A stretch of DNA of 64,000 nt from Ruminococcus sp. FC2018 (GCF_000621805.1 NZ_JHXH01000012.1:1-64000); one strand, 5' to 3'. Shown: positions 41,907 through 52,061, counted from the stretch's first letter. Numbers and translations are program-made. The notes: a model not told the origin generated them from the letters alone.

Positions 41907-42563
41907 ATGGGTAAAAGCGTTTACAGTCTGGTGCTTGACGACGATGTGGTGAATGCGGTGGACAAGCTGGCGCACTCTATGAACACCAGCAGGAGCAATC
42001 TTATAAACACTATCCTTGCGCAGAAGGTGGAGCTTGACACGCCGCAGATGCGTATCGAGAGCATTTTTTCCGCAATGCAGAGCCTTATCGACAACCGCTT
42101 TCAGCTTATAGACAGACAAAGCAACTCCACCATGTCCATAAAGAGTATGCTGGAATACAAATACAAACCCACAATCCGCTACTCGGTGGAACTGGCAAGG
42201 GACACGGGAGGCAAGGTGGGCAGCCTTAAAGTGCGGCTGAGGACCACATCGGGAAATCTTATGGGGCTTATGGAAAGCTTTTTCACCCTTTGGAGAGAGC
42301 TTGAAAAAGCTGAACTTTCTCATCTTTTCACAGGGGGCTTCCCGGGAAGCATATCTCAGGGCTGCTTCACAAGGGACTTTTACTCCCCTGCCCGGGAGCG
42401 TCTTAATGACAAGGACATCGGAATGGCTATCGGGCGGTATATCAGACTTATTGACAAATGCATACAGCAATACTTTGACAATCTTGATGACCCGCAAAGG
42501 GCGGCAAGGCTTACGGAGCAGACGTATAAACAGTACCTTGATGAGGGGGTACTTATCTTATAA
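41907..42563 (+). CDS. Ribbon-helix-helix protein linked to clpB
   Basis: 218 residues. Residues 1-45 (SVYSLVLDDDVVNAVDKLAHSMNTSRSNLINTILAQK split over a strand and two helices) fit the CopG/Arc ribbon-helix-helix DNA-binding fold. The remaining 170 residues are alpha/beta with a conserved-looking stretch (IRYSVELARDTGGKVGSLKVRL) and no known domain that I recognise. AAAGGAGGG precedes ATG; it is 49 bases before clpB on the same transcript. Repressor role inferred from the 21-bp repeats. Confidence 0.75.
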   Translation: MGKSVYSLVLDDDVVNAVDKLAHSMNTSRSNLINTILAQKVELDTPQMRIESIFSAMQSLIDNRFQLIDRQSNSTMSIKSMLEYKYKPTIRYSVELARDTGGKVGSLKVRLRTTSGNLMGLMESFFTLWRELEKAELSHLFTGGFPGSISQGCFTRDFYSPARERLNDKDIGMAIGRYIRLIDKCIQQYFDNLDDPQRAARLTEQTYKQYLDEGVLIL

Positions 42564-42611
42564 AACAACCCTTCCCAAAGAGGCAGGGAAAACAGAAAGG
42601 AGAAATGTAAA

Positions 42612-45224
42612 ATGAATGTACAGAAGCTGACACAGAAATCTATCGAGGCAATTAACAGCGCACAGTCCGTGGCTGCCACATACGGTAACCAGGCGGTGGA
42701 CCAGCAGCACCTTATGCTGGCTCTGCTTACCCAGGAAAACGGGCTTATACCTCAGCTGCTGACAAAAATGGAAATAGACCCGGAAAACTTCAAGCTGGCG
42801 GTGACACAGTCGGTAAACGCCATACCAAAGGTGAGCATTTCAGGCAGCAGGCAGGCTGATTCGGTATATATCTCAAACGAGCTGGACAGGGCGTTGGCGG
42901 ACGCAGAGAACTGCGCTATGCAGATGAAGGACGAGTTCGTTTCGGTGGAACATCTTATGCTGGGAATGATAAACCAGCCAAACAGCGAGATGAAGCGGCT
43001 TTTCAAGACCTTTAATCTGACCAAAGACGAGTTTTTACAGGTCCTTCAATCGGTAAGGGGCAACGCCAAGGTCACCAGTCAGAACCCTGAGGAGACATAC
43101 GATGTGCTGAAAAAGTACGGTCAGGATCTTGTGGAGCTGGCAAGGGCAAACAAGCTGGACCCGGTCATAGGACGTGACAGCGAGATAAGAAACGTTATCC
43201 GTATTCTGTCACGAAAGACAAAAAATAACCCTTGCCTTATCGGCGAACCGGGCGTGGGCAAAACAGCTATTGCAGAGGGACTTGCTCAGCGTATCGTCAG
43301 CGGCGACGTGCCCGACAACCTGAAAGACAGGCAGCTTTTCAGCCTTGACATGGGTGCGCTTATCGCAGGAGCAAAATACCGGGGCGAGTTTGAGGAGCGT
43401 TTTAAGGCTGTGGTGCAGGAGATAAAGAAGTCCGAGGGCAGGATAATCCTGTTTATCGACGAGCTGCACAACATTGTTGGGGCAGGAAAAACAGACGGAG
43501 CGATGGACGCAGGCAACCTGCTCAAGCCTATGCTGGCAAGGGGCGAGCTGCACTGTATCGGTGCCACTACCCTTAACGAATACAGGCAGTATATCGAAAA
43601 GGACGCTGCTCTTGAAAGGCGTTTCCAGCCGGTAATGGTGGACGAACCTACCGTTGAGGACACTATATCCATACTGCGTGGACTCAAAGAAAGATACGAG
43701 GTTTTCCACGGAGTAAAGATACAGGACCAGGCTCTTGTATCGGCGGCGGTGCTTTCAAACAGATACATCAGCGACAGGTTCCTCCCCGACAAGGCTATCG
43801 ACCTTGTGGACGAAGCCTGCGCACTTATCCGCACGGAAATGGACTCCATGCCCACGGAGCTTGACGAGATAAGGCGTAAGATACTCCAGCACGAGATAGA
43901 GGAAACGGTGCTTAAAAAAGAAAACGACAAGCTGGCTGTGGAGCATCTTCACGACGTTCAGAAGGAGCTTGCACAGATGCGTGAGCAGTTCAGCGAGATG
44001 AAGGCAAAGTGGGAGAACGAAAAGTCGGCTATCTCCAAGGTGCAAAAGCTCCGTGAGGAGATAGAACAGTGCTCCAAGGACATCGAAAAGGCTGAGCGTG
44101 AGTACGACCTGAACAAGCTGGCAGAGCTTAAATACGGCAAAATGGCACAGCTCCAGTCACAGCTTGAGCAGGAGGAGGAAAAGGCTGAAAAATCCGCAAG
44201 CAAGAACACACTTTTGCGTGACAAGGTCACAGAGGAGGAGATCGCCCGGATCATCGGACGCTGGACAGGTATCCCTGTTTCAAAGCTGGTGGAGAGCGAA
44301 AGAGACAAGCTTCTGCGCCTGCCGGACATTCTCCACAAGCGTGTTATCGGGCAGGACGAGGCGGTGGAGCTTGTTTCACAGGCGATACTCCGTTCCCGTG
44401 CAGGCATCGCAAACCCTGCACAGCCTATCGGCTCTTTCCTGTTCCTGGGTCCTACGGGAGTGGGCAAGACAGAGCTTGCAAAGGCACTTGCACAGGCTCT
44501 TTTTGACGACGAGAACAGCATCGTTAGGATAGATATGTCCGAATACATGGAGAAATTCAGCGTTTCAAGACTTATCGGAGCGCCTCCGGGATATGTGGGC
44601 TACGAGGAGGGCGGACAGCTTACAGAGGCTGTGCGCAGAAAGCCGTACTCGGTAGTTCTGCTGGACGAGATAGAAAAGGCTCACCCCGACGTTTTCAACA
44701 TACTTCTTCAGGTGCTTGACGACGGCCGGATAACCGATTCTCAGGGCAGGACGGTGGATTTCAAGAACACTATCATTATCCTCACCTCAAACCTTGGCTC
44801 GCCTTATATCCTTGAGGGCATAGGCGACGACGGGGAGCTTTCACAGCAGGCTCGCCAGCAGGTGGACGGACTTCTTCACCAGCAGTTCAGACCTGAATTC
44901 CTCAACAGGCTTGATGAGATAATCTACTACAAGCCCCTTATGCGCTCACAGATAGGAAAGATAGTTGACCTTATGCTGGAGCAGCTGCAAAAGCGGCTTG
45001 AGAGCAAGCATCTGAGCATACAGGTAACTCAGGCTGCAAAGGACGCAGTTATCTCCCGTGGATACGACCAGAACTTCGGCGCAAGACCGCTGAAAAGGTT
45101 TATACAGCGAAATATCGAGACCCTTATCGCCCGCATGATAATTGCTCAGGACATTGAGCCTGACAGTGTGATAAAGGTGGATCATGACGGAGAAAATTTC
45201 ACAGCCGACGTATCCCCGGTCTGA
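42612..45224 (+). CDS. clpB: ATP-dependent chaperone ClpB
   Basis: 870 residues, full length. Disaggregase that pulls proteins from aggregates with DnaK. N-terminal repeat domain (1-150), first AAA+ with Walker [14 protein letters not shown] and Walker [13 protein letters not shown], ClpB-type coiled-coil M domain (about 405-530, Glu/Lys rich), second AAA+ with [13 protein letters not shown] and [15 protein letters not shown]-terminal sensor-2 region ([13 protein letters not shown]). The M domain and lack of a ClpP loop mark it as ClpB. GAAAGGAG precedes ATG. Confidence 0.97.
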   Translation: MNVQKLTQKSIEAINSAQSVAATYGNQAVDQQHLMLALLTQENGLIPQLLTKMEIDPENFKLAVTQSVNAIPKVSISGSRQADSVYISNELDRALADAENCAMQMKDEFVSVEHLMLGMINQPNSEMKRLFKTFNLTKDEFLQVLQSVRGNAKVTSQNPEETYDVLKKYGQDLVELARANKLDPVIGRDSEIRNVIRILSRKTKNNPCLIGEPGVGKTAIAEGLAQRIVSGDVPDNLKDRQLFSLDMGALIAGAKYRGEFEERFKAVVQEIKKSEGRIILFIDELHNIVGAGKTDGAMDAGNLLKPMLARGELHCIGATTLNEYRQYIEKDAALERRFQPVMVDEPTVEDTISILRGLKERYEVFHGVKIQDQALVSAAVLSNRYISDRFLPDKAIDLVDEACALIRTEMDSMPTELDEIRRKILQHEIEETVLKKENDKLAVEHLHDVQKELAQMREQFSEMKAKWENEKSAISKVQKLREEIEQCSKDIEKAEREYDLNKLAELKYGKMAQLQSQLEQEEEKAEKSASKNTLLRDKVTEEEIARIIGRWTGIPVSKLVESERDKLLRLPDILHKRVIGQDEAVELVSQAILRSRAGIANPAQPIGSFLFLGPTGVGKTELAKALAQALFDDENSIVRIDMSEYMEKFSVSRLIGAPPGYVGYEEGGQLTEAVRRKPYSVVLLDEIEKAHPDVFNILLQVLDDGRITDSQGRTVDFKNTIIILTSNLGSPYILEGIGDDGELSQQARQQVDGLLHQQFRPEFLNRLDEIIYYKPLMRSQIGKIVDLMLEQLQKRLESKHLSIQVTQAAKDAVISRGYDQNFGARPLKRFIQRNIETLIARMIIAQDIEPDSVIKVDHDGENFTADVSPV

Positions 45225-45236
45225 ACATAAAATAAA

Positions 45237-45276
45237 AATGCCGATAGTGAACAAGATCACTGTCGGCATTGTTTTT
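45237..45276 (+). terminator. Bidirectional terminator between clpB and the S11 carboxypeptidase
   Basis: 14-bp stem AATGCCGATAGTGA / TCACTGTCGGCATT (one U-G-type pair) with ACAAGA loop and flanking A- and T-runs, usable by both converging genes. Confidence 0.92.
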
Positions 45277-45288
45277 GCTTATTGGGTT

Positions 45289-46419
45289 TTATGCTGCAGG
45301 TTTAGCGGCTGCTGCGGCGGTGGTGGTTGCCGGGGCTGCTGCGTCTGCTGTTCCGGGCACCTTAGCCTTGCTTCCGGGGACATATTTTTCAAACATTGCC
45401 ACGGTCTCGCTGCCGCAGGTGGCTGCGGTGGAGCTTTTGGAGATTATGCAGCAATAGGTATGTCCGTTGTCGGTATCCTTTGCAAAGGTCGCCATTGCAA
45501 AGCCTGCTTCATTGGTATAGCCGGTCTTACCGCCGGTTATGGAGATGCTGTCGTCGTTTGAGCCGTTGCCGTTTTTGTCGATAAAGAAACCGCTTACTCT
45601 GCCAAGCACGGTACACTGAAGGTCGATACCGGTAGGGTTCTGCTGTGTCTGTGCGGTGGTATACTTCATGGTGTTGAGCACCTTTCGGCAGGTAACATTA
45701 TGGTTTGCGACTTTCATAATAACAGCCATATCCGCAAGTGTGGTATAGTGTTTTTCGTCATGAAGACCTGTGGTGTTGGTAAAGTGGGTATTTTTCAGAC
45801 CAAGCTCCTGGATACGCTTGTTCATAAGCTCCATGAACTTATCCTTTGAACCGGCGATAGCGTTTTCAAGTCCCACGCAGGCGTCTGCACCGCTGGGAAG
45901 GACAGCTCCGTAGAGAAGGTCCATTATTGTCACCTTTTCTCCCGGCTTGAAGCCTGCCATCGAGGCGTTCTCTTCCTCCAGCGGAGCCAGATCCTCCGGC
46001 TTGAAGGTATATGTATCGTCATAGGATTTTGCGTTCTCGCAGGCAACCAGCACTGTCAGGACTTTTGTAAGAGATGCTGGATAGATCCTCAGATCCATAT
46101 TGGAGCCGGCATATATAACATCGTCGTCAAGGTCTGCAAGCAACGTAGCCTGGGAGGTAAGTCCCTTTATATCAGTCTTTTTGAAGTCGGGGCTTTGCTT
46201 TAAGTACAGATCCACTTCCTTTGGTGTTTCCGGCACAGGGGCAGTAGCGGCTGTTGTGGTAGTGGTCACCACGTTGTTCTTTTTTTCCTGAGGATTATCG
46301 TCGGTGTCCTTGATGTCGTTTCGCCCTCCAAGCATCATCACTATTGCACCGATGCCGATAAGGATTATCATTATCAGAACTGCTACCAATGCGGCGTTGC
46401 CATTTTTATTATTCTTCAC
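45289..46419 (-). CDS. D-alanyl-D-alanine carboxypeptidase (S11)
   Basis: 376 residues from the GTG at 46419, chosen because AAGGGAAG is correctly spaced. One N-terminal membrane helix (AALVAVLIMIILIGIGAIVM), a Thr/Ala-rich linker, then the S11 domain: catalytic SLTK in IYPASLTKVLT, second motif SGAD (usual SGND; Asn replaced by Ala), and GGKTGYTN. C-terminus is an Ala/Thr-rich tail. Unlike the paralogue at 29-30 kb it keeps Ser and Lys and should be active. 25 bases after the CBS-domain gene. Confidence 0.9.
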   Translation of the reverse strand: MKNNKNGNAALVAVLIMIILIGIGAIVMMLGGRNDIKDTDDNPQEKKNNVVTTTTTAATAPVPETPKEVDLYLKQSPDFKKTDIKGLTSQATLLADLDDDVIYAGSNMDLRIYPASLTKVLTVLVACENAKSYDDTYTFKPEDLAPLEEENASMAGFKPGEKVTIMDLLYGAVLPSGADACVGLENAIAGSKDKFMELMNKRIQELGLKNTHFTNTTGLHDEKHYTTLADMAVIMKVANHNVTCRKVLNTMKYTTAQTQQNPTGIDLQCTVLGRVSGFFIDKNGNGSNDDSISITGGKTGYTNEAGFAMATFAKDTDNGHTYCCIISKSSTAATCGSETVAMFEKYVPGSKAKVPGTADAAAPATTTAAAAAKPAA

Positions 46420-46444
46420 TCTTTTTTCTTCCCTTCTTTTATTT

Positions 46445-46894
46445 TCAGTCCCATGCCAGGGCTTCATCTTCCTGCTGGCTTTCCGGCTTGGCAAGCCTGC
46501 TGTGGCAATACTTCAGCACGTCGCTTCTGGTTATTATGCCGATAAACATTTTCCTGTCGTCGATAACAGGGACAAAGTTCTGGTTCACCAGCATAAGTAT
46601 CACATCGTCTATGGTTGCGGTAACAAGCACAGGCTTCACTTCAACGTTGCGCTTTACTTTTATATCGTCAACGGTGAACATCTCAAGGTCACGCCTTGTG
46701 CATATTGCCTTATTCACCATAAACCACATCAGGTCCCCCTCGGAAAGGGTCTTTACATACTCCCCGTCATGGCTGATCACGGGTATTACAGTAAATCCGT
46801 GGTTGCCCATTATCTCCAAAGCCTGGCGGCAGGTGCTGTCGTTATAGACATAGTCGATCAGTGCTTTGGGATGAAGCAGCTGTATTATATTCAT
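46445..46894 (-). CDS. CBS-domain protein
   Basis: 149 residues consisting of two CBS repeats (DSTCRQALEIMGNHGFTVIPVI and ATIDDVILMLVNQNFVPVID), the second followed by FIGIITRSDVLKYC. CBS pairs bind adenosine nucleotides and often act as switches. No catalytic domain; partner unknown. It starts 19 bases after the lipoprotein gene's reading in this leftward unit. Confidence 0.9.
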   Translation of the reverse strand: MNIIQLLHPKALIDYVYNDSTCRQALEIMGNHGFTVIPVISHDGEYVKTLSEGDLMWFMVNKAICTRRDLEMFTVDDIKVKRNVEVKPVLVTATIDDVILMLVNQNFVPVIDDRKMFIGIITRSDVLKYCHSRLAKPESQQEDEALAWD

Positions 46895-46913
46895 TATTAT
46901 TCACCTTAAAGTA

Positions 46914-47837
46914 TTATTTTTCCGATGCCTTGGCACCTGCGGCAATGACCGCAGAGGCAAAATCAATGTAAGACACGGTCTTCAGGTCATAGGTGGTAAG
47001 ACCTACATTATAGAGCGTTTCATTGGTTATTTTATTGTCCCTCATCACCTGGCGGCAGAATTCTTCCCGCTTTTGCTCGGTAAAGCCTTCAAAATGCACA
47101 TAGCCCTTATCCGTAAGTTCCTTTTCATTAAACGCCGGTACATCAGCGGACACTGTACTCATTTTCTCTATCTCTCTGGTCTCCACCTCGTTATCCTTTC
47201 CCTCAATGGAATAGGTCACGGTGTACTTTTTCAGCTCACCTGTGGTCTTGTCAAAGTAAAAGTCCAGTACTGTAATATATGTGCCTGCGGTATAGGTATA
47301 TTCCTCGGCATCATACTTTTTTTCTTCCTGAGGATCTATATGTGTCCTCGTAGGTTCAAGAGACTGTTTCACCGTCTGAACGATAAGGTTTCCGGTGGGA
47401 TCCTCATTTATCTCCCCCACTTTTCTGGAAAACGCCTTGGTCTTATCATCGTATCTGTATGTGGTGTTTCCGGTGCAGACAACATATGACTTTATGTCGC
47501 CGTAGTCGGTGGTCTGTCTGATTATGCCCTTGTCCTTTAAAAGAGTCATCTTTGCATCTCTGCCTATGCCTTTTACGGTGCAGACAAATTCATAGGACGG
47601 GTTTTCAAAAAAGGCAGCTGCCTTCTTTATCCTCTCTCCCATGACCTTTTCCTCCGGCTTGCTTTCGCTTTGGGAAGAACTGCTTTCGGCAGTGCTCTCG
47701 GAAGAAGTCTGAGAGGAACTGTCGGTGCTTTCACCGGATGAGCTGTCGCTGTCTGAAGAGCTTGATTTTGAGCAGGCACCTGCAAACAGGGAAAGTGCGG
47801 CGGTAAATATCAGAATTGTTTTTCTCAGTTTATCCAT
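46914..47837 (-). CDS. Lipoprotein of unknown function
   Basis: 307 residues. Signal peptide with lipobox FAGAC (Cys about residue 22), Ser/Asp/Glu-rich linker (23-65), then a beta-rich domain (strands such as YEFVCTVKGIG, KSYVVCTGNTTYRYD, TYITVLDFYFDKTTGELKKYT) resembling LolA/LppX-like lipoprotein carriers in style. Function unknown. Same strand and close spacing with the CBS and carboxypeptidase genes. Confidence 0.8.
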   Translation of the reverse strand: MDKLRKTILIFTAALSLFAGACSKSSSSDSDSSSGESTDSSSQTSSESTAESSSSQSESKPEEKVMGERIKKAAAFFENPSYEFVCTVKGIGRDAKMTLLKDKGIIRQTTDYGDIKSYVVCTGNTTYRYDDKTKAFSRKVGEINEDPTGNLIVQTVKQSLEPTRTHIDPQEEKKYDAEEYTYTAGTYITVLDFYFDKTTGELKKYTVTYSIEGKDNEVETREIEKMSTVSADVPAFNEKELTDKGYVHFEGFTEQKREEFCRQVMRDNKITNETLYNVGLTTYDLKTVSYIDFASAVIAAGAKASEK

Positions 47838-47961
47838 AAGTCATCCTTTTTTCATATCACACTTTCAGGGTACGCAGCAAGGCACACCCATACACTTTAA
47901 GATTATACTACACATTCCCCTTTCTGTCAAGACGGCAATGCGCAAAAAAGCCCAATTAAAC

Positions 47962-47990
47962 TTGACAATCACAGGGTTGTGATGTATAAT
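47962..47990 (+). promoter_or_regulatory. ilvB promoter containing an internal palindrome
   Basis: TTGACA, 17-base spacer, TATAAT. The spacer itself is ATCACA-GGGT-TGTGAT (47968-47983), a perfect inverted repeat that could bind a repressor. Confidence 0.75.
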
Positions 47991-48031
47991 TATTACTTGA
48001 ACTATTATATGTAAAAAGGAGTGCTTTTTTT

Positions 48032-49717
48032 ATGAAGCTCAACGGTTCTGACGTTATTATGGAATGCTTGCTGGAGCAGGGCGTGGACACCGTTTTCGGT
48101 TATCCCGGCGGTGCTGTGCTGAACATTTACGATGCTCTTTACAAGTATTCCGATAAGATACACCATGTTATCACAGCACACGAGCAGGCTGCCTGCCATG
48201 CGGCTGACGGCTATTCCAGAACAACAGGCAGGACAGGTGTTGTTTTTGCCACATCGGGTCCGGGTGCCACCAACCTTGTTACGGGAATCGCCACCGCTTA
48301 CATGGATTCTATCCCACTTGTGGCTATCACAGGAAACGTACCAAGGGGACTTCTCGGTCTTGACTCCTTCCAGGAGGTGGACATCTGCGGTATCACAATG
48401 CCTATTTCAAAGCACAACTATATCGTAAAGGACCCGGACAAACTGCCCGACATTATCAGAGAGGCGTTCTTCATTGCCAACGAGGGCAGGAAGGGACCTG
48501 TGCTTATTGACGTTCCAAAGGACATATCTGCGGCGATGATAGAATATAAAAAACAAAAGCCCAAAAAGATAGTCAACCACAATCCCGACACGGTGAACGA
48601 GGAGATACAAAAGGCTGTGGAGCTTATCAAGGCAAGCAAAAAGCCTTTCATTTACGCAGGCGGCGGTGTGGTATCATGCAACGCTGCGGACGAGATGGCT
48701 GAGTTCGTCAAAAAGGTAAATGCACCTGTTGCCCTTTCCCTTATGGGACAGTGCGCTTTTGACAACACCAAGGAAGAGTACATAGGCATGCTGGGTATGC
48801 ACGGCACAAAGACCGCTGCGCTCACACTCAGCGAATGTGACCTTATGATAGTTCTTGGTTCAAGGTTCTCCGACAGAGTTCTTTGCAACCCAAACACCTT
48901 TGCAAACGGCAAGAAGATAATCCATATCGAGATAGACCCTGCGGAGATAGGCAAGAACATTGACGTTTATCACCATGTAACAGGCGACCTTGAATACATT
49001 ATCGACAAAATGACTTCCATGCTCCAGCAGCAGAGCCACCCCAAGTGGATGCAGCAGGTAAAGAAGTGGAAGAAGGAATACGCCCTTAAAATGGCTCCTA
49101 TCGAAAGCGAGGACGAGGTCCTGCCTCAGGATGTTATCCAGGAGCTTGACAAGCTCACCAAGGGCAAGGCTATCATCACCACCGAGGTGGGACAGCATCA
49201 GATGTGGGCTGCACAGTTCTACAACTTCAAGTGCGAAAGAAGCTTTGCTTCCAGCGGCGGACTGGGCACAATGGGCTACGGTCTTGGCGCAGCTATCGGC
49301 AGCAAGCTGGGCAACCCGGACAGAACGGTGGTAAACATTGCAGGCGACGGAAGCTTCTTTATGAACTGCAACGAGCTTTCTTCCCTTGCAAAGCACAATA
49401 TCCCGGTGGTGGAGCTTGTGTTTGAAAACGACGTTCTGGGAATGGTAAGACAGTGGCAGAGGCTGTTCTACGGCAAGAGATTTTCTCAGACGGATATCGA
49501 GCGTCACACAGACTTTATGAAGCTTGCTGATGCATTTGGCATCGAGGGTATAAGAATAACCAAAAAGAGTGAGATAAAGGAAGGTCTGAAAAAGGCACTT
49601 TCCTGCGGCAGACCCTGTCTGGTGGACGTGGTAATAAACAAGGATATCAACGTTCTGCCTATGGTGCCTGCGGGAGCAGACGTTTCGGAACCTATAATGG
49701 ATATCGAGCTTACATAA
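48032..49717 (+). CDS. ilvB: Acetolactate synthase large subunit
   Basis: 561 residues. Thiamine-diphosphate enzyme making acetolactate/acetohydroxybutyrate for valine, leucine and isoleucine. FGYPGGAVL with HEQAACHAADGYSR (catalytic Glu), FAD-type region GMLGMHGTK, and the TPP motif GDGSFFMNCNELSSLAKHNIPVVELVFEN (shown in parts) mark the biosynthetic class. No ilvN regulatory subunit gene follows, so it may lie elsewhere. Reading start ATG after AAAGGAG. Confidence 0.95.
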   Translation: MKLNGSDVIMECLLEQGVDTVFGYPGGAVLNIYDALYKYSDKIHHVITAHEQAACHAADGYSRTTGRTGVVFATSGPGATNLVTGIATAYMDSIPLVAITGNVPRGLLGLDSFQEVDICGITMPISKHNYIVKDPDKLPDIIREAFFIANEGRKGPVLIDVPKDISAAMIEYKKQKPKKIVNHNPDTVNEEIQKAVELIKASKKPFIYAGGGVVSCNAADEMAEFVKKVNAPVALSLMGQCAFDNTKEEYIGMLGMHGTKTAALTLSECDLMIVLGSRFSDRVLCNPNTFANGKKIIHIEIDPAEIGKNIDVYHHVTGDLEYIIDKMTSMLQQQSHPKWMQQVKKWKKEYALKMAPIESEDEVLPQDVIQELDKLTKGKAIITTEVGQHQMWAAQFYNFKCERSFASSGGLGTMGYGLGAAIGSKLGNPDRTVVNIAGDGSFFMNCNELSSLAKHNIPVVELVFENDVLGMVRQWQRLFYGKRFSQTDIERHTDFMKLADAFGIEGIRITKKSEIKEGLKKALSCGRPCLVDVVINKDINVLPMVPAGADVSEPIMDIELT

Positions 49718-49733
49718 GATCCAAACAAATACA

Positions 49734-49755
49734 AGGCACCATGTCAACGGTGCCT
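49734..49755 (+). terminator. Hairpin between ilvB and the AI-2E exporter gene
   Basis: AGGCACC / GGTGCCT, 7-bp arms, 8-base loop, no T-run; probably a weak or processing signal rather than a full stop. Confidence 0.45.
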
Positions 49756-49769
49756 GAAAAGAGGAAAAA

Positions 49770-51113
49770 ATGAAGTTTTCAAAGCGTTTCAGAGAAAACA
49801 TGATGCTGGTAGTGCTGGGCGTTGTACTGTTCTTTGTGCTGACCAACTACAAGCTTGTGCTGAACATTCTTGATTACATAAAAAATATTCTTTATCCTGT
49901 AATGCTGGGCGGACTTTTTGCGTTCATTCTCAACGTGCCTATGTCTGCTATCGAGCGGACTATTTTCCGCACGCCGAAAAAGGAAAAGCCTAAAAAGGTG
50001 ATCTGCGCCATAAAGCGTCCCTGCTCCATAGTGCTTACATTGCTTATAGCTATCGGCATACTGTCGCTTTTGCTGGTGCTGGTAATCCCGTCGCTGGCAA
50101 AGACGCTTTCTACTCTTTCCGAAAGCGCACAGGCTATTGTTGACAACATCTCGGAAAAGGTGGAGAGCAACGGCGCACTCAAGACTATTTTCAACGCATT
50201 TAATATCAAGAAGGATTCATTTACCACAGGACTTATGGACTTCCTTAAAGACAGCGTGAGCGCATTGAAATCCATGAACTCCCCCGGCTCGGCAGCAGCT
50301 GCCATCTTCTCTTCGATCATAAATGTTGTTCTTGGAATTTTCTTCTCTATCTACTTCCTTGCACAGAAAGAAAAGCTTAAAGAACAGGCAAGAAAAGTCT
50401 GCGTGGCTTTCCTTCCCGCAAGAGCCAATTCCAAGGTAACAAGAATAGGTCAGCGTACAGTGGACACCTTCGGAAAGTTCCTTACGGGACAGTGTACCGA
50501 CGCTGCTCTTCTGGGCACCCTTTGTTCGCTGGGTATGCTTCTTTTCGGCTTCCCTTACCCGCTTCTTATCGGCGTTGTTGTTGCCGTTGCGGCACTTATC
50601 CCTGTGCTTGGCTCATGTATCGGAATGGCGATCGGATTTTTGCTTATCAGCGCAACCAGCATCACACAGGCTGTGTGGTTCGTGGTGTTCCTGCTGATAC
50701 TCATTCAGATAGACTGCAACTTTATCTACCCCCGTATCGTCGGCAACTCGGTTGGGCTGCCTGCATTGTGGGTGCTCTTCGCCGTTACGGTGGGAGGCAG
50801 AATGTGGGGCGTTCTGGGAATGTTCCTTGCGGTGCCTGCCTGCGCTATCGTTTACAGCGCACTTACGGTCATTGTAAATGAGAGATATTCCAAGACAATA
50901 AGGCTCAGAAACATACAGCACTCAAAAAAGCACCGCAAAAAACGGTTCTTGTCGGATGACGAAGACGAGGACTGCGACGAGGAGGACTGCGATGACGACC
51001 TGTATCAGGATGATATTGACCAGATCTCCTTTGAGGAAATAGAAGAAAATCAGGAGGTCTGTGCACAGCAGGAAAATATCTCCGATACTCCGGTCCCGGA
51101 CAGTACAGACTAA
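49770..51113 (+). CDS. AI-2E family transporter
   Basis: 447 residues. Eight or so membrane helices in the YdiK/TqsA/AI-2E exporter arrangement: N-terminal pair, long extracytoplasmic helix (about 110-190), then conserved GYPYPLLIGVV-like GFPYPLLIGVVVAVAALIPVLG and PRIVGNSVGLPALWVL. C-terminal 60 residues are extremely acidic (DDEDEDCDEEDCDDD). The substrate is unknown; the family name comes from one member. 52 bases after ilvB, ribosome site GAGGAAAA. Confidence 0.88.
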   Translation: MKFSKRFRENMMLVVLGVVLFFVLTNYKLVLNILDYIKNILYPVMLGGLFAFILNVPMSAIERTIFRTPKKEKPKKVICAIKRPCSIVLTLLIAIGILSLLLVLVIPSLAKTLSTLSESAQAIVDNISEKVESNGALKTIFNAFNIKKDSFTTGLMDFLKDSVSALKSMNSPGSAAAAIFSSIINVVLGIFFSIYFLAQKEKLKEQARKVCVAFLPARANSKVTRIGQRTVDTFGKFLTGQCTDAALLGTLCSLGMLLFGFPYPLLIGVVVAVAALIPVLGSCIGMAIGFLLISATSITQAVWFVVFLLILIQIDCNFIYPRIVGNSVGLPALWVLFAVTVGGRMWGVLGMFLAVPACAIVYSALTVIVNERYSKTIRLRNIQHSKKHRKKRFLSDDEDEDCDEEDCDDDLYQDDIDQISFEEIEENQEVCAQQENISDTPVPDSTD

Positions 51114-51359
51114 ATTGTATGTACGAAATGCACCAAGGTCATGGTGCGGGTATTTACATTTTTTGAACAAGTTTACAATTTTGAAATTACTCCATGGTGA
51201 TTTCATTGACAGCCGTTCAATGCTGTGCTATACTCTTATCATCCGATAGATTATTCGGAAACTGTTTAAGAGAGTAAGCAAAAGAGAGAGCAAAAAGAAC
51301 GTGCAAATTAAAAAAGCCTTCCGCCGTATATGACAGAAGACTTGAAATTGATTTCCACT

Positions 51360-51410
51360 CCCACGGTTTTTCCACCGTGGGCTTTTTGTTTGCCGTGGGC
51401 TTTTTATTTT
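51360..51410 (+). terminator. Terminator with a duplicated 3' half
   Basis: CCCACGG / CCGTGGG with TTTTTG is followed by a second CCGTGGGCTTTTTA (51393 onward), a short tandem duplication. 51117-51359 before it has no gene. Confidence 0.7.
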
Positions 51411-51430
51411 TGTTTATACATAAATACAGA

Positions 51431-51898
51431 TCATGCAAAAAGGCTGGCAACTCCCTGGCTGGCAATGGTCATTATCAGACCTGCAAGCAGCACTCCGAGC
51501 ACAACTGCGATTATGCTCTTTTTAAAGTCAAGGTCAAGTATGCTGGCTGCAAGGGTTCCTGTCCATGCGCCTGTTCCGGGAAGAGGTATTCCCACAAAAA
51601 GCAGCAAAGCTACATACACGCTCTTGCCTGCCTTCTGCTGAAGCTTTTTGCCGCCCTTTTCACCCTTTTTCAGACAGAAGCTGCAGAACTTGCCGATAAC
51701 CTTTTTATCGCTGCCCCACACAAGAAGCTTTCTTGCAAAAAAGAAAATAAACGGAACAGGTATCATGTTTCCAAGCATACACACAAGCAGGCACCAGTGC
51801 CAGGGGATACCCCAGCCCGTTCCCACGGGAACACCGCCTCTCAGCTCAACAAGCGGTACCATAGATATAAGAAAAGCCATTATGTATTTTTTGAACAT
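51431..51898 (-). CDS. Small membrane export-type protein (COG2426)
   Basis: 155 residues from the ATG at 51898 (GAAGGAG 8 bases upstream); an upstream alternative would add a Cys-rich non-typical extension. Four membrane helices with the family motifs ISMVPLVELRGGVPVG and FVGIPLPGTGAWTGTLAASI. Proteins of this type are called small multidrug export or SNARE/DedA-like, with uncertain function. Confidence 0.85.
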   Translation of the reverse strand: MFKKYIMAFLISMVPLVELRGGVPVGTGWGIPWHWCLLVCMLGNMIPVPFIFFFARKLLVWGSDKKVIGKFCSFCLKKGEKGGKKLQQKAGKSVYVALLLFVGIPLPGTGAWTGTLAASILDLDFKKSIIAVVLGVLLAGLIMTIASQGVASLFA

Positions 51899-51970
51899 GA
51901 TAAAACTCCTTCTTGTAAAACACACTACCCGATAAGTATAGCATACCACGCCTGCATTGTAAAGTGTCGG

Positions 51971-51999
51971 TTGACATTTTTGGTGTTATCTGCTATAAT
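51971..51999 (+). promoter_or_regulatory. Promoter of the lipid kinase gene
   Basis: TTGACA, 17-base spacer, TATAAT, 63 bases before the start codon. Confidence 0.85.
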
Positions 52000-52061
52000 T
52001 GACCGTGATAAACTTAAACGATTTCGGTAAAAAACACCCATAATTGTAAAGGAGCATTAAA

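Noticed and set aside
48860-49846. 328-codon frame antisense to ilvB
   Set aside because: ilvB is complete on the plus strand.
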